A stretch of 64,000 bases of DNA. Origin: Harryflintia acetispora. GTDB lineage: Bacteria; Bacillota; Clostridia; Oscillospirales; Ruminococcaceae. A model generated the notes under the pieces. The model worked only from the letters and a program-made list of their open reading frames with translations, was not told where the DNA came from and searched no databases. The position numbers and the translations under genes are program-made. Within the stretch, counting starts at the first letter, position 1. Every line of letters begins with the position of its first letter. The DNA lies in NCBI GenBank assembly GCA_004340125.1, contig SLUK01000007.1, forward strand, positions 109,554-173,553. Reading direction: 5' to 3'. Shown in pieces: positions 42,830 through 52,509 of this stretch.

Positions 42830-42858
42830 GAGCGGGCCCATGTGGGCCCGCTCTTTTT
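42830..42858 (+). terminator. Rho-independent terminator
   Basis: GAGCGGGCCCA/TGGGCCCGCTC then TTTTT. Confidence 0.9.
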
Positions 42859-42906
42859 GTGCCATTATGACGCAACCTTAATATAGCGATCAGTTGAAGC
42901 GAAAAA

Positions 42907-42933
42907 CGCGCCCGGGAAGGGCGCGCTTTTTTT
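42907..42933 (+). terminator. Second terminator
   Basis: CGCGCCC/GGGCGCG followed by CTTTTTTT. Confidence 0.75.
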
Positions 42934-42996
42934 CTTCAGGGCCCCGGGTCTGGCGCTCCGCCCTTTGCGTGCTTACGGAAAGGTCCCATTCTACGG

Positions 42997-43905
42997 TCAT
43001 ATGTAAAGCTTGATTTCGCTGTCATTCATACCGAGCAGGACTTCCCGCAGGCAGCCGTTGAAGCAATCGGTCAGCCCATCCTTGGCCCGGTCGGACAGAT
43101 AGAAGCAATTCACGATGCGGTTGGGTACCGCGAACGCCATGCGGCAGCGCTTGATCCCGCCGTTTTGGCAAAGGCCGTGCGCCACGCTGGCGGGCACGAT
43201 GGCCCAGTTGCGCCCCTTCATGACAAAGTACTGAAGCTGGCCCATGATCTCCAGCTTGATCTGGGAATGCAGCGGATCGCCCAGGGCCGTTTCATGCCAA
43301 AGCTGGAATGGATCGGACCAGTTGATATAAACCTCTTTTTTTACGTCGAGCATCCCGGCCTCCACCACCTCTGGGTAATCGGAGCCTTGGGAGCAGACGA
43401 AAACCATGGCCTCTGAAAAGACGGGGAAGGACAGCACCCTTTGGGAGGAGTAGCTGATCGGGGTGAAGGCGAGATCGGTCAGGCCGTTTTCCAGATTGAG
43501 GCAGGCGGTATTGGAAGCCATTTCCTGGACCTCCAGCACCGTGTCGGGCGATTTCTGCAGGAACCGCTCGTAGACACTTGGGAACAGATAGGTGCCGAGG
43601 CTGTTGATGGTGGCGACGCGCAGCTTGTCGGGCAGGTTGGCCCTGCCCAGAGCGAGCATCTGCCTTGTGATCTCCCGGTATTGCAGCGAAAGCCGGTAGA
43701 AGGTTTCGCCGGCTTCGGTCAGGGCGACCGTGCGGCCCCCCTTGCGGCGCTCGATGAGCAGGCAGCCGGTTTCATTTTCAAGGGTGCGCATCTTGGTGCT
43801 CAGAGAGGATTGGCTGATAAAAAGCCGCTCGGCGGCCCGGGAGATGCTTTTGTATTCACAGACGGCCAGAAAAGCCTCGATCTGCGCATTGGTCATCGTT
43901 TTCAC
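42997..43905 (-). CDS. LysR-type transcriptional regulator
   Basis: 302 residues. N-terminal winged helix AFLAVCEYKSISRAAERLFISQSSLSTKMRTLE followed by the periplasmic-binding-like effector domain. It is divergent from an EamA transporter 143 bases away with a LysR-type box between, so it probably controls that exporter. The ligand is unknown. Confidence 0.93.
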   Translation of the reverse strand: MKTMTNAQIEAFLAVCEYKSISRAAERLFISQSSLSTKMRTLENETGCLLIERRKGGRTVALTEAGETFYRLSLQYREITRQMLALGRANLPDKLRVATINSLGTYLFPSVYERFLQKSPDTVLEVQEMASNTACLNLENGLTDLAFTPISYSSQRVLSFPVFSEAMVFVCSQGSDYPEVVEAGMLDVKKEVYINWSDPFQLWHETALGDPLHSQIKLEIMGQLQYFVMKGRNWAIVPASVAHGLCQNGGIKRCRMAFAVPNRIVNCFYLSDRAKDGLTDCFNGCLREVLLGMNDSEIKLYI

Positions 43906-43918
43906 CCGCTCATTTCAT

Positions 43919-43938
43919 ATATTGATTTGATTCAATAT
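43919..43938. promoter_or_regulatory. Putative LysR operator
   Basis: ATATTGA-N6-TCAATAT, a T-N11-A-type palindrome in the divergent region next to the LysR start. Confidence 0.65.
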
Positions 43939-44048
43939 TATATACAAAAACATGGTATTTTACAAGGCCGCGGACAGCCCCTATAATAAAAACAGCCGCG
44001 GAGCTTATGCTTGCTTCGCTTGGCGAGAAACCGAATGGGGGTACTACC

Positions 44049-44996
44049 ATGGAAAAAGTAGATACGGCCGCCATAGCCGCGCCCGTGGGCCGGAACGCTT
44101 TTGGGCCTGCCGCGTCAAAGCTGCGCAATCTGCCGCCGTTCATCCCCGCCTGTGCGGGCAATGTGCTCTGGGGCTTCAGCTTTTTGTTCACCCGGATGGC
44201 GCTTCAGGCCGCCAGCCCGGAAATCCTCCTTTCGGTCCGGTTCGTCACGGCCTTCCTCTTCATGAACCTGCTGATTCTCCTGGGAAAAGGGAGGGTCTCG
44301 CTGAGGGGCAAGAATCTCAAGCCCCTGATCGTCCTGGGGCTGCTGGAGCCGGTTTACTTCTTCTTTGAAAGCTATGGCATCCTCTATACCAACGCCACCC
44401 TGGCCGGCGTGATCCTGGCGGCGACGCCGGTGGTTTCCATTGTACTGGCCGCCGTTTTCCTCAAGGAATACCCCCTGCGGCGGCAGGTGCTCTTCTGCCT
44501 GTTCCCGGTTGCGGGCGTGATCGTCATCACGGTTTGCGGCAGCTCGATGGGGATCGCCAGCGCGCTCGGGCTGGTGCTCCTCTTTTGCACCTGCCTGATT
44601 TCGGCGGCATCGAAAACGCTCAACCGCAGGGTGTCCAGGGATTATTCGCCCTTCGAGCGCACCTATATGGGGCTGCTGGCCGGGAGCGTGGTCTTCACCC
44701 TGTCGGCCTTCCGGTCGGTCGGCGGGGACTTCGGCAAATACTTTGATCTGGCGCTGCAGCCGAGGGTGCTGGGGCCCGCTTTGGTTCTCGGGGTATTTTG
44801 TTCCATCGTGGCGGGGATCATGGTCAATTATGCCACAGGTAAAATGCCGGTCGTCAAGCTGACCACCTTCGGGGCGATCAGCACGGTCTGCTCCACCTTT
44901 GCCGGGGTGCTGTTCTTGGGCGAGCCGTTGAGCGCCGCCCTGTTTGCCGGGTCCTTCCTGATCGTTGTCGGGATCTGGCAGGTGACCAGGATATAA
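44049..44996 (+). CDS. EamA-family (DMT) transporter
   Basis: About 315 residues and ten membrane segments arranged as two EamA repeats (GNVLWGFSFLFTRMAL; GPALVLGVFCSIVAGIMVNY). DMT transporters export metabolites or amino acids. ATG at 44049 with GGGGG ~7 bases upstream is preferred over 44007. Probably under the adjacent LysR regulator. Confidence 0.88.
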   Translation: MEKVDTAAIAAPVGRNAFGPAASKLRNLPPFIPACAGNVLWGFSFLFTRMALQAASPEILLSVRFVTAFLFMNLLILLGKGRVSLRGKNLKPLIVLGLLEPVYFFFESYGILYTNATLAGVILAATPVVSIVLAAVFLKEYPLRRQVLFCLFPVAGVIVITVCGSSMGIASALGLVLLFCTCLISAASKTLNRRVSRDYSPFERTYMGLLAGSVVFTLSAFRSVGGDFGKYFDLALQPRVLGPALVLGVFCSIVAGIMVNYATGKMPVVKLTTFGAISTVCSTFAGVLFLGEPLSAALFAGSFLIVVGIWQVTRI

Positions 44997-45060
44997 CGCG
45001 CTTTTGTAGCCCTGGGCAAACATTGGCTGAAAAAAACGGTGGATACGGTCAATTTGCCTC

Positions 45061-45089
45061 TTTACTTGGATGGGGTTTTGCGCTATACT
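45061..45089 (+). promoter_or_regulatory. pyr operon promoter
   Basis: TTTACT, 17 bases, TATACT. Confidence 0.62.
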
Positions 45090-45091
45090 TA

Positions 45092-45250
45092 GTAAAAAGC
45101 TGAAACAAAGATGTTGTTCCTTTAAGTTGGTCCCGTGAGGCTGACAAGGCAGTATATAAGCAAGGCACCAGGCGGCGGGCGACTGCTGAATTTGGGGGCC
45201 GGATGGCGGGCTGTCTTTTCCGATTGCGGGAAAGGCGGCTTTTGTTATAC
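45092..45250 (+). promoter_or_regulatory. PyrR-binding attenuator
   Basis: TCCCGTGAGGCTGACAAGGC (45131-45150) matches the PyrR-binding anti-antiterminator loop. A terminator, CTTTTCCG/CGGGAAAG with flanking GCTG/CGGC and TTTTG, follows at 45209-45245. PyrR with UMP should favour termination. Confidence 0.82.
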
Positions 45251-45279
45251 TTTGTTATACAAAAACGGGGGAGAAGAAA

Positions 45280-45822
45280 ATGCACCTGGAAAAAACCAGG
45301 ATCATGGATGAAAAGGCGATGGCACGGGCCGTCGCGCGGATCGGCTACGAGATCATCGAGCGCAACCGGGGGACCGAGGCGCTCTGCCTGGTCGGGATAC
45401 GTACGCGGGGGATCTACCTCGCGCAGCGGGTGGCCCAGAAGATCGGGCAGGTCGAGGGCGAACAGGTGCCGGTGGGATTCTTGGACATCACCCCCTACCG
45501 GGATGACCGCCGCGGAGAGGCGGGCGAGGACACCACCGAGATCGGCTTCCCCATCGAGGGGCGGCGGGTGGTGCTGGTGGACGACGTGATCCACACCGGG
45601 CGCACGGTGCGCGCGGCCATCGATGCGCTGATGGCCCGCGGGCGCCCGCAGAACATCCAGCTCGCCGCCCTGATCGACCGGGGCCACCGCGAGCTGCCGA
45701 TCCGGGCGGACTTCATCGGGAAGAACCTGCCCACCTCCAAGTCCGAGATGGTGCGCGTCAAGCTGCGCGAATGCGACGGGGAGGACTACGTCGCCATCTA
45801 TGCCGAGGAAGAGAAGAATTAA
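45280..45822 (+). CDS. pyrR: PyrR bifunctional regulator/uracil phosphoribosyltransferase
   Basis: 180 residues. The PRPP motif is VVLVDDVIHTGRTVRAA, and the RNA-binding surface residues near SKSEMVRVKL are typical of PyrR. It represses the pyr operon by binding its mRNA. First gene of pyrR-pyrC-pyrF-carA-carB. Confidence 0.96.
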   Translation: MHLEKTRIMDEKAMARAVARIGYEIIERNRGTEALCLVGIRTRGIYLAQRVAQKIGQVEGEQVPVGFLDITPYRDDRRGEAGEDTTEIGFPIEGRRVVLVDDVIHTGRTVRAAIDALMARGRPQNIQLAALIDRGHRELPIRADFIGKNLPTSKSEMVRVKLRECDGEDYVAIYAEEEKN

Positions 45823-45865
45823 AAGAATGATCCCCTGCAAATCCCCAGGAAAGGAATGGTCTTAC

Positions 45866-47140
45866 ATGAGGCTTCTGATTAAAAACGGACGGGTGCTCGA
45901 CCCCGCACAGGGGATCGACGGGCGCATGGACCTGCTCATTGAGGACGGGAAGATCGCCGCCCTCTCGGAGCACTGCGACGAGCGGGCGGACCTTTGCTAT
46001 GACGCGGGCGGCAAGCTGGTGGCCCCGGGACTGGTGGACATGCACGTCCATCTGCGCGACCCCGGCCAGACCCACAAGGAGGACATCATCACCGGCACCG
46101 CGGCCGCGGCCGCAGGCGGGGTGACCTCCCTCGTCTGCATGCCCAACACCGCCCCGGCGATCGACAGCGCCGAAACCGTCTCCTATATCCTGGAGCGCGC
46201 CCGGTGGGGGAGTGCCCGGGTCTATCCCTGCGGGGCGATCACCAAGGGCCTGCGCGGCGAGGAGCTCTGCGACTACAAGTCCCTGCGTGCGGCCGGCGCG
46301 GTCGCGGTCAGCGACGACGGCCGTCCGGTCGAAGACGAAGGGATGTTCGAGAGGGCGGTCAAGCGGGCGGCAGAGGCGGGGCTGCTGACCATCAGCCACT
46401 GTGAGGACCTTAAAATCATCGACGGCGGGATCATCAACAAGGGGGCTGTCAGCGAGCAGCTCGGTGTTCGGGGGATGGACCGCGAGAGCGAGGACAGCAT
46501 TACCGCGCGGGAAATCTCGGTGGCCGAGCGCACCGGGCGGCATGTGCACATCGCCCATGTGAGTACGCGCGGCTCGGTCGAGCTGCTGCGCCGCGCCAAG
46601 GCGCGGGGGGTACCGGTCAGCGGGGAAACGGGGCCGCACTACTTTACCCTGACCGAGCGCGAGCTGCTACGCCGGGACGCGAACTGGCGCATGAACCCCC
46701 CGCTGCGGGAGGAGGCCGACCGGCTGGCTGTCATCGAGGGGCTGCGCGATGGGACGCTGGAGGCGATCGCGACCGACCACGCCCCGCACACGCCGGCGGA
46801 GAAGGCGGATTTCCTGAGCGCTCCCAACGGAATCGTGGGGCTGGAAACCTCCTTCCTGCTGGGATACACCAACCTGGTGAAAACCGGACTGTTGCCGCTG
46901 CGGCGGCTCGTCGAGCTGATGTCCCTCTCGCCCGCGCGGCTGCTGGGATTGCCCGCCGGAACGCTGGCGGTCGGCGCAAACGCCGACCTGGCGGTCTTCG
47001 ACCTTGAGCGGGAGGTCACGGTGGACCCGGAGCGGTTTCGCTCCAAGGCGCGCAACACCCCGTTTGCCGGGACGGCCCTCTTTGGCCCCTGCGTGCTGAC
47101 GGTGTGTGGCGGACGGATCGTATATCAAAGACAGAGATAA
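45866..47140 (+). CDS. pyrC: Dihydroorotase
   Basis: 424 residues, type I dihydroorotase. Zinc ligands DMHVHLRDPG, the HIAHVSTRGS His, and TDHAPH with the catalytic Asp. ATG at 45866 follows AGGAAAGGAA. Makes dihydroorotate from carbamoyl aspartate. Confidence 0.96.
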   Translation: MRLLIKNGRVLDPAQGIDGRMDLLIEDGKIAALSEHCDERADLCYDAGGKLVAPGLVDMHVHLRDPGQTHKEDIITGTAAAAAGGVTSLVCMPNTAPAIDSAETVSYILERARWGSARVYPCGAITKGLRGEELCDYKSLRAAGAVAVSDDGRPVEDEGMFERAVKRAAEAGLLTISHCEDLKIIDGGIINKGAVSEQLGVRGMDRESEDSITAREISVAERTGRHVHIAHVSTRGSVELLRRAKARGVPVSGETGPHYFTLTERELLRRDANWRMNPPLREEADRLAVIEGLRDGTLEAIATDHAPHTPAEKADFLSAPNGIVGLETSFLLGYTNLVKTGLLPLRRLVELMSLSPARLLGLPAGTLAVGANADLAVFDLEREVTVDPERFRSKARNTPFAGTALFGPCVLTVCGGRIVYQRQR

Positions 47141-47158
47141 AAGTTTGGAGGAGAAGAC

Positions 47159-48088
47159 ATGTCACTGGACCGTTTGATCGAAGGCATCGTGAGGACCCAG
47201 AACCCGGCCGTGGTGGGGCTGGACCCGACGCTCGACTACATCCCCGGCTTCCTTAAGGAGCCGTTCCTGGCCGAATTCGACGACCCGATGGAGGGTGCGG
47301 CCGCGGCATTTTTGGAGTACAACAAAAGGATCATCGACGCCATTTATGACATTGTCCCCGCGGTCAAGCCCCAGGCGGCCTACTACGAGGCGCTGGGCTG
47401 GCAGGGTGTGCGCGCCCTCTGCGAGACCATCCGCTATGCCAAAGGGAAGGGGATGTTCGTCATCACCGACGGCAAGCGCAACGACATCGGCAGCACCATG
47501 AAGGCCTATGCGAGCGCCCATCTGGGCACCTTCGGGGCAGCGGGGAAGCAGGCCGAGCCCTTCGGCGGCGATGCGCTGACCGTCAACGGGTATCTCGGCA
47601 CCGACGGGATCGCGCCGCTGCTCGAGGTGTGCGACGAGCGGGACCGCGGGATCTTCGTGCTGGTCAAGACCTCGAACCCCTCCTCGGGAGAGGTGCAGGA
47701 CAAGCTCTGCGGGGAGCGAACGGTCTACCAGATGATGGGCGACCTGTGCGAGACGTGGGGCGGGGAGCACCTGGGCAAATACGGCTACAGCGCGGTGGGC
47801 GCGGTGGTGGGCGCCACCTATCCCGAGCAGCTGCAGGAGCTGCGCCTGCGGCTGCCGCACACCTTCTTCCTGGTGCCGGGCTACGGCGCGCAGGGCGGAA
47901 GCGCCGCGGGAATCGCGGGCGCGTTCGATGAACGGGGCCTCGGAGCGGTCGTCAATTCCTCCCGCGCGGTGCTCACCGCCTGGAAGAAGGAAGGGTGCGA
48001 CGAGCGCGACTTCGCGGGCGCCGCGCGCCGCGAGGCGCTGCGCATGAAAGAGGACCTCGCCGCGGTGAACAAAGCGATACACATCTAA
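47159..48088 (+). CDS. pyrF: Orotidine 5'-phosphate decarboxylase, type 2
   Basis: 309 residues, the longer PyrF form. The active site is FVITDGKRNDIGST (KxxDI), with AVVGATYPEQLQ and LVPGYGAQGG for phosphate binding. Forms UMP. TTGGAGGAG precedes the start. Confidence 0.95.
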   Translation: MSLDRLIEGIVRTQNPAVVGLDPTLDYIPGFLKEPFLAEFDDPMEGAAAAFLEYNKRIIDAIYDIVPAVKPQAAYYEALGWQGVRALCETIRYAKGKGMFVITDGKRNDIGSTMKAYASAHLGTFGAAGKQAEPFGGDALTVNGYLGTDGIAPLLEVCDERDRGIFVLVKTSNPSSGEVQDKLCGERTVYQMMGDLCETWGGEHLGKYGYSAVGAVVGATYPEQLQELRLRLPHTFFLVPGYGAQGGSAAGIAGAFDERGLGAVVNSSRAVLTAWKKEGCDERDFAGAARREALRMKEDLAAVNKAIHI

Positions 48089-48189
48089 AGTATATATAAA
48101 TAGGTAGGCGCTCGAAGGATGGACCTTCGGCGGGGACGAAACCGAAGCGCTTTGGAGAGAAAAGCAACAAGTGGTATAAAGGAGGAATC

Positions 48190-49278
48190 ATGGTGGCGTA
48201 TGGTGCACAGAGGTCGCCCGCCTGGCTGGTGCTGGAGGACGGAAGGGTGATCGAAGGGGTTTCCTTCGGGGCGAAGGGGGAGCAGATCGGCCGGCTGGTG
48301 TTTAACACCGCCTGCGTCGGCTATCAGCAGATGCTCACCGACCCGGACAGCCTGGGGCAGATCGTGGTGCAGGCGTTTCCCTGCATCGGAAACTATGGGG
48401 TCAATGGCGAGGACTTCGAGTCGCCGGGCGCGACGGTGCACGGGCTCCTGGTGCGCGAGTGGTGCGAGGCGCCCTCGAACTTCCGCATGAGCGGGGACAT
48501 CGGCGGTTTCATGAAAGAGCAGGGGATTGTCGGGATGTGCGGGATCGACACCCGCGCGCTGGTGCGCGCGATCCGCGACGGCGGGGAGCAGCGCTGCCTT
48601 CTCACCACCGAGCGCCCGGCCGACCTTGCGGCGGCGGTCGCCAAAATCAAGGGTGAAAATATTACGGATGGTATAACAAAGACCACTTGTGACAAAATGG
48701 AAAGCATTGCGACGGAAAACGACGGCCCGAGGCTGGCGGTGCTCGACCTCGGATGCAAGCGCTCCTTCCTCGATTCGCTCCGGGCGGCGGGGTTTGCGCT
48801 GACCGTCTGCCCAGCCGGCACCAAGGCCCAGGCGCTCGCCGGGCTCGAAGCGGAGGGGGTCGTGCTGTCCAGCGGCCCGGAATTTGGGGTGGAGCCAGGG
48901 GCGTACGCAAAGCAGCTGGAAGAAATCTACAAGCTGGGGCTCCCCATCCTGGCGGTGGGGCTCGGGCATGTCCTGCTGGGGGCGGCGCTCGGCGGCAAGG
49001 TGGGCGCACTGACCCACGGCCACCGCGGGGCGAACATCCCGGTGACCGACCTGCGCAGCGGGCGCACGGTGATCACCTCCCAAAACCACGGCCTGATCCT
49101 GGAGAGCGTGGGGGCGGGGGAGGTATCCCACCGCAACCTCAGCGACGGGAGCTGCGAAGGGGTGCGCTATCCCAACGCAATGTCGGTGGCGTTCATCCCG
49201 GCCTATGAGCGGGGGCATATGAACACCGGGGATATCTTCCGCGCATATAGGACGATGGTGAAGAAGGAGGAGAAATAG
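48190..49278 (+). CDS. carA: Carbamoyl-phosphate synthase small chain with degenerate glutaminase site
   Basis: 362 residues: the N-terminal CPSase_sm_chain domain is intact (LVLEDGRVIEGVSFG, GYQQMLTDPD, GIDTRALVR), but the class I glutaminase domain has lost its catalytic residues. The nucleophile motif, usually GICLGHQ, reads AVGLGHV (Cys to Gly). The usual GHPEASPGP reads FIPAYERGH (His to Ile, Glu to Ala), and SNGPGDP reads SSGPEFG. QNHG is kept. It should still bind CarB but not hydrolyse glutamine. It overlaps neither neighbour; carB starts 1 base after the stop. Confidence 0.9.
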   Translation: MVAYGAQRSPAWLVLEDGRVIEGVSFGAKGEQIGRLVFNTACVGYQQMLTDPDSLGQIVVQAFPCIGNYGVNGEDFESPGATVHGLLVREWCEAPSNFRMSGDIGGFMKEQGIVGMCGIDTRALVRAIRDGGEQRCLLTTERPADLAAAVAKIKGENITDGITKTTCDKMESIATENDGPRLAVLDLGCKRSFLDSLRAAGFALTVCPAGTKAQALAGLEAEGVVLSSGPEFGVEPGAYAKQLEEIYKLGLPILAVGLGHVLLGAALGGKVGALTHGHRGANIPVTDLRSGRTVITSQNHGLILESVGAGEVSHRNLSDGSCEGVRYPNAMSVAFIPAYERGHMNTGDIFRAYRTMVKKEEK

Positions 49279-49279
49279 T

Positions 49280-52200
49280 ATGCCGCTCAGGGACGATATC
49301 AAAAAAGTGCTGGTGATCGGCTCGGGGCCGATCGTGATCGGCCAGGCGGCCGAATTCGACTATGCGGGCACCCAGGCCTGCCGGGCGCTGAAAAGCGAAG
49401 GGCTGCAGGTGGTGCTCTGCAACTCCAACCCTGCCACCATCATGACCGACAAGGCGATGGCGGACAAAATCTACATCGAGCCGCTCAACCTCGAGGTGAT
49501 CAAACGGATCATCGAGATCGAGAAACCGGACAGCGTGCTCTCAAACCTCGGCGGGCAGACCGGGCTGACCCTCTCGATGCAGCTGGCCAAGGAAGGCTTC
49601 CTCGCCAAGCACGGGATGAAGCTGCTCGGCTCCAAGCCCGAAACCATCGACAAGGCGGAGGACCGGCAGATCTTCAAGGACACCATGGAGAAGATCGGCC
49701 AGCCGTGCATCCCCTCCAAGGTGGTCAACACCGTGGAGGATGCGCTCGCCTTCGCCGAAGAGATCGGCTACCCGGTGATCATCCGTCCGGCGTTCACCAT
49801 GGGCGGCAGCGGCGGCGGGATCGCCGAAAATGTAGACGAGCTGCACGAAATCGCCCTAAACGGCCTGCGCCTCTCGCCGATCACCCAGGTGCTGGTGGAA
49901 AAGTGCATCTCGGGCTGGAAGGAGATCGAGTTCGAGGTCATCCGCGACCGCAAGGGCAACGCGATCACCGTCTGCTCGATGGAGAACATCGACCCGGTCG
50001 GGGTGCACACCGGCGACAGCATCGTGGTCGCCCCGGCCCTCTCGCTCTCGCCCAGGGAATTTGGCATGCTGCGCACCGCGGCGCTGGAGATCGTGGAGGA
50101 GCTCGATGTGGAGGGCGGGTGCAACTGCCAGTTCGCGCTGCACCCCGATTCGATGGAATACGCGGTCATCGAGGTCAATCCCCGCGTCTCGCGCTCGTCG
50201 GCCCTGGCCTCCAAGGCGACCGGCTACCCGATCGCCAAGGTCGCGGCCAAGATCGCCATCGGCTACACCCTCGACGAGATCGTCAACGCCGTGACCGGCA
50301 CCACCTACGCCTGCTTCGAGCCGGCGATCGACTACGTGGTGCTCAAGTTCCCGAAGTGGCCGTTCGACAAGTTCGTCTACGCCAAGCGCCGCCTGGGCAC
50401 CCAGATGAAGGCCACCGGCGAGGTGATGAGTATAGGCTCCAGCTTCGAGCAGGCCATCATGAAGGCGGTGCGCTCGATCGAGCTGGGGATGGACACCCTG
50501 AAGCTGAAGAAGCTCCGGGAAAAGAGCGACGACGAGATCGTGCAGCAGCTGCACGAGTGCGACGATGAGCGGATTTTCGTGGTCTATGAGGCGCTGGGAC
50601 GCGGGATCAGCTTCGACACCATCTTCGACATCACCAAGATCGACCGCCTCTTCTTAGGAAAGCTCAAAAACCTCAGCGACATGGAAAAGGCGCTGCAAAG
50701 CGAGCCGCTCACCGACGCGCTCTACCTCGACGCCAAGCGCCTGGGCTTCCTCGACAGCACCATCGAGCGCTTAAGCTCGCAGAAGGTCGCGCATCCGCGC
50801 CGCGCCGTCTACAAGATGGTGGACACCTGCGCGGCCGAATTCAAGGCCCAGACCCCTTACTTCTACTCCACCTTCGATGAGCAGAACGAGGCGGCCGAGT
50901 TCATCGAAAACCACAAAACCGGGAAAAAGAAAATCCTGGTCTTCGGCTCGGGCCCGATCCGGATCGGGCAGGGGATCGAGTTCGACTACTGCTCGGTGCA
51001 CTGCGTCTGGGCGCTCAAGGAGCAGGGGTGCGAGGCGGTCATCATCAACAACAACCCCGAGACCGTCTCGACCGACTTCGATACCGCCGACCGGCTCTAC
51101 TTCGACCCGCTGACCCCCGAGGACGTGGACGCGATCCTCGAGGTCGAGCGCCCGGACGGCGTGGTGGTCCAGTTCGGCGGGCAGACCGCCATCAAGCTGG
51201 CCAAGTACCTGGACCAGAAGGGCGTCAACATCATCGGCACCGGATACGACAGCATTGACGCCGCCGAGGACCGCGAGCGGTTCGACGAGCTGCTCGCCGC
51301 CTGCGGCATCCCCCGCCCCGCCGGGCACACCGTCTTCACCGAAGGGGAGGCGCTGACCGCCGCGCAGGACCTCGGATACCCGGTGCTCATGCGCCCGTCG
51401 TACGTGCTGGGCGGACAGAACATGATCATCGCCCACAACGACAAGGACATCGTCGAGTACATGGCGGTCATCACCGCGCACAACTCGCTGGAAAACCCGG
51501 TGCTGATCGACAAATACCTGATGGGCACCGAGGTCGAGGTGGACGCCATCTGCGACGGCAAGGATTTCCTGATCCCCGGGATCATGGAGCACATTGAGCG
51601 CGCGGGCGTGCACTCGGGCGACTCGATCTCGGTCTACCCGGCGCAGAACCTCAGCGAAAAAACCCGGCAGACCATCATCGACTACACCGGGAAGCTGGCG
51701 CTCGCGCTGAACGTTCGGGGCCTGGTCAACGTGCAGTACGTCGTCTACCAGGACGAGGTCTACGTCATCGAGGTCAACCCCCGCTCGAGCCGCACCGTGC
51801 CCTATATCAGCAAGGTGACCGGTGTGCCGATGGTGGACATCGCCACCCGGATCATGCTGGGGCAATCCCTGCTGGAGCAGGGCTACGGCAAGGGGCTTTA
51901 CAAGGAGGCCGAATACGTCGCGGTCAAGGTGCCGGTCTTCAGCTTTGAGAAGCTGCACGACCTGGACACCCACCTGGGCCCCGAGATGAAGTCCACCGGC
52001 GAGGTGCTGGGGATCGCCCACTCGCTGGAGGAGGCGCTCTACAAGGGGCTTGCCGCCGCGGGGTACAACATGAAGCGCACCGGCGGGGTACTGATCACGG
52101 TGCGGGACACGGACAAGCAGGAGGTCATCCCGATCGCCGCCAAGTTTGACGGCATGGGCTTTGACATCTACGCGACCGAGGGCACGGCGCACGAACTCAA

Positions 52201-52474
52201 CCGGCACATGGTGGCCGCCTCGGTGGTGCGCAAGATCGAGGAAGGCGAGCCGAACATCATGACCCTGTTCGACGAAGGGAAGATCGACTATGTGATTTCG
52301 ACCTCGGCGAAGGGGCGCAAGCCCGCGCGCCACTCGGTGCAGATGCGCCGCAAGGCGGTGGAGCGTTCGGTTGCGTGCTTCACCTCGCTGGATACGGCCA
52401 ACGCGATGGCCAACTCGCTCAAGAAGCGCCATTCTCTGGGCGACATCGAGCTGGTTGACATCTGCTCGATTTAA
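49280..52474 (+). CDS. carB: Carbamoyl-phosphate synthase large chain
   Basis: 1064 residues, full length. Two ATP-grasp halves each begin with VLVIGSGPIVIGQAAEFDYAG or LVFGSGPIRIGQGIEFDYCS; the C-terminal MGS-like allosteric domain (~940-1064) follows. Makes carbamoyl phosphate for pyrimidines and arginine. Paired with a glutaminase-dead CarA, so ammonia is the probable nitrogen donor. Confidence 0.97.
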   Translation: MPLRDDIKKVLVIGSGPIVIGQAAEFDYAGTQACRALKSEGLQVVLCNSNPATIMTDKAMADKIYIEPLNLEVIKRIIEIEKPDSVLSNLGGQTGLTLSMQLAKEGFLAKHGMKLLGSKPETIDKAEDRQIFKDTMEKIGQPCIPSKVVNTVEDALAFAEEIGYPVIIRPAFTMGGSGGGIAENVDELHEIALNGLRLSPITQVLVEKCISGWKEIEFEVIRDRKGNAITVCSMENIDPVGVHTGDSIVVAPALSLSPREFGMLRTAALEIVEELDVEGGCNCQFALHPDSMEYAVIEVNPRVSRSSALASKATGYPIAKVAAKIAIGYTLDEIVNAVTGTTYACFEPAIDYVVLKFPKWPFDKFVYAKRRLGTQMKATGEVMSIGSSFEQAIMKAVRSIELGMDTLKLKKLREKSDDEIVQQLHECDDERIFVVYEALGRGISFDTIFDITKIDRLFLGKLKNLSDMEKALQSEPLTDALYLDAKRLGFLDSTIERLSSQKVAHPRRAVYKMVDTCAAEFKAQTPYFYSTFDEQNEAAEFIENHKTGKKKILVFGSGPIRIGQGIEFDYCSVHCVWALKEQGCEAVIINNNPETVSTDFDTADRLYFDPLTPEDVDAILEVERPDGVVVQFGGQTAIKLAKYLDQKGVNIIGTGYDSIDAAEDRERFDELLAACGIPRPAGHTVFTEGEALTAAQDLGYPVLMRPSYVLGGQNMIIAHNDKDIVEYMAVITAHNSLENPVLIDKYLMGTEVEVDAICDGKDFLIPGIMEHIERAGVHSGDSISVYPAQNLSEKTRQTIIDYTGKLALALNVRGLVNVQYVVYQDEVYVIEVNPRSSRTVPYISKVTGVPMVDIATRIMLGQSLLEQGYGKGLYKEAEYVAVKVPVFSFEKLHDLDTHLGPEMKSTGEVLGIAHSLEEALYKGLAAAGYNMKRTGGVLITVRDTDKQEVIPIAAKFDGMGFDIYATEGTAHELNRHMVAASVVRKIEEGEPNIMTLFDEGKIDYVISTSAKGRKPARHSVQMRRKAVERSVACFTSLDTANAMANSLKKRHSLGDIELVDICSI

Positions 52475-52479
52475 GAAAA

Positions 52480-52509
52480 GGGTTCCAAGGGGGCGGCGCC
52501 CCTTTGGCA
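52480..52509 (+). repeat. 3' repeat, second type, copy 2
   Basis: AGGGTTCCAAGGGGGCGGCG-CCCCTTTGGC, nearly the same as 21892-21921 read on the minus strand. It lies just past the carB stop in the sense orientation. Confidence 0.7.

Noticed and set aside
50771..52432. Long open frame opposite carB (553 codons)
   Set aside because: Antisense shadow of carB; composition reflects third-position GC bias and no domain is visible.
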